Position numbers and translations under genes: made by a program. A DNA stretch of 59,636 bases, from assembly GCA_964559455.1 (NCBI GenBank), contig CAZLHO010000011.1, positions 1 through 59,636 of the forward strand. The letters run 5' to 3'. The notes under the pieces are model-generated. The model had not been told where the DNA came from and made no database searches. It worked only from the letters and a program-made list of their open reading frames with translations. The DNA comes from CAZLHO01 sp964559455 (lineage in GTDB: Bacteria; Krumholzibacteriota; Krumholzibacteriia; LZORAL124-64-63). Shown here in pieces: positions 59,632-59,636 of this stretch (position 1 is its first letter; each line of letters begins with the position of its first letter).

Positions 59632-59636
59632 GCTTC

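Overview
The window is about 60 kb of very GC-rich (roughly 70% by eye), gene-dense bacterial chromosome. It contains one 100-N scaffold gap and looks like part of a draft or metagenome-assembled genome. There is no rRNA, transposase, phage gene or CRISPR array. Lipobox lipoproteins, an outer-membrane beta-barrel, periplasmic TPR/LysM proteins and an AmiC-type amidase indicate a diderm cell. KorAB-type 2-oxoacid:acceptor oxidoreductase, an ETF:quinone oxidoreductase locus, a type-I dihydroorotase beside PyrB, PyrR attenuation and a class-II-like GAPDH homologue suggest an uncultured FCB-group-like lineage (Eisenbacteria, Krumholzibacteriota, Latescibacterota or Gemmatimonadota type). That placement is an inference, not something read directly.

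Layout, left to right. 1-5840: end of a glycosyltransferase gene (-), a divergent korAB operon with a hairpin leader, then dus and a LysM/TPR lipoprotein. 5874-12838: a pyrimidine operon (pyrR-pyrB-pyrC-[TPR lipoprotein]-pyrK-pyrD) behind a PyrR-type attenuator; the lipoprotein carries a 39-bp tandem repeat interrupted by the assembly gap. 12854-18787 (-): CoA-binding protein, GDP-mannose dehydratase, GDP-keto-deoxymannose reductase, UDP-sugar dehydrogenase, DegT aminotransferase and a degenerate HemC homologue. 19065-25477: membrane Fe-S oxidoreductase (+), FabK/NMO-like enzyme (+), etfBA (-), MFS transporter (-). 25677-30764: overlapping lpdA, glcD-glcE fusion and glcF. 30808-35540: a SahR-like regulator fused to a methyltransferase, ahcY, a beta-barrel protein (-) and adenosine deaminase behind a structured leader, forming an S-adenosylhomocysteine/adenosine salvage block.

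35531-50238: UbiA, DUF116 and SpoU proteins (-), a GT2/TPR glycosyltransferase, a HAD 5'-nucleotidase, a class-II GAPDH-like protein, a TPR protein and a PDZ/GAF/SpoIIE phosphatase (-), an LpdD-like protein with an inositol monophosphatase, a CHAT protein lacking its cysteine (-), and a lipoprotein phosphodiesterase. 50267-59636: tRNA-Leu(CAG) (-), smpB, amidase, GerMN protein, murI, rph, an rdgB homologue with a large insertion, tRNA-Pro(TGG), tRNA-Arg(TCT), tRNA-His(GTG), ssb, a compact promoter-sORF-terminator unit, a beta-propeller protein, nth (-) and tRNA-Lys(CTT).

The best-supported regulatory finding is the PyrR attenuator at 5874-6011. The most novel candidates are the 28-codon ORF unit at 57150-57365, the degenerate HemC paralogue, the structured leader upstream of add, the large insertion in the RdgB homologue and the Cys-less CHAT protein. 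Functions are assigned from motifs read by eye; no database search was run.
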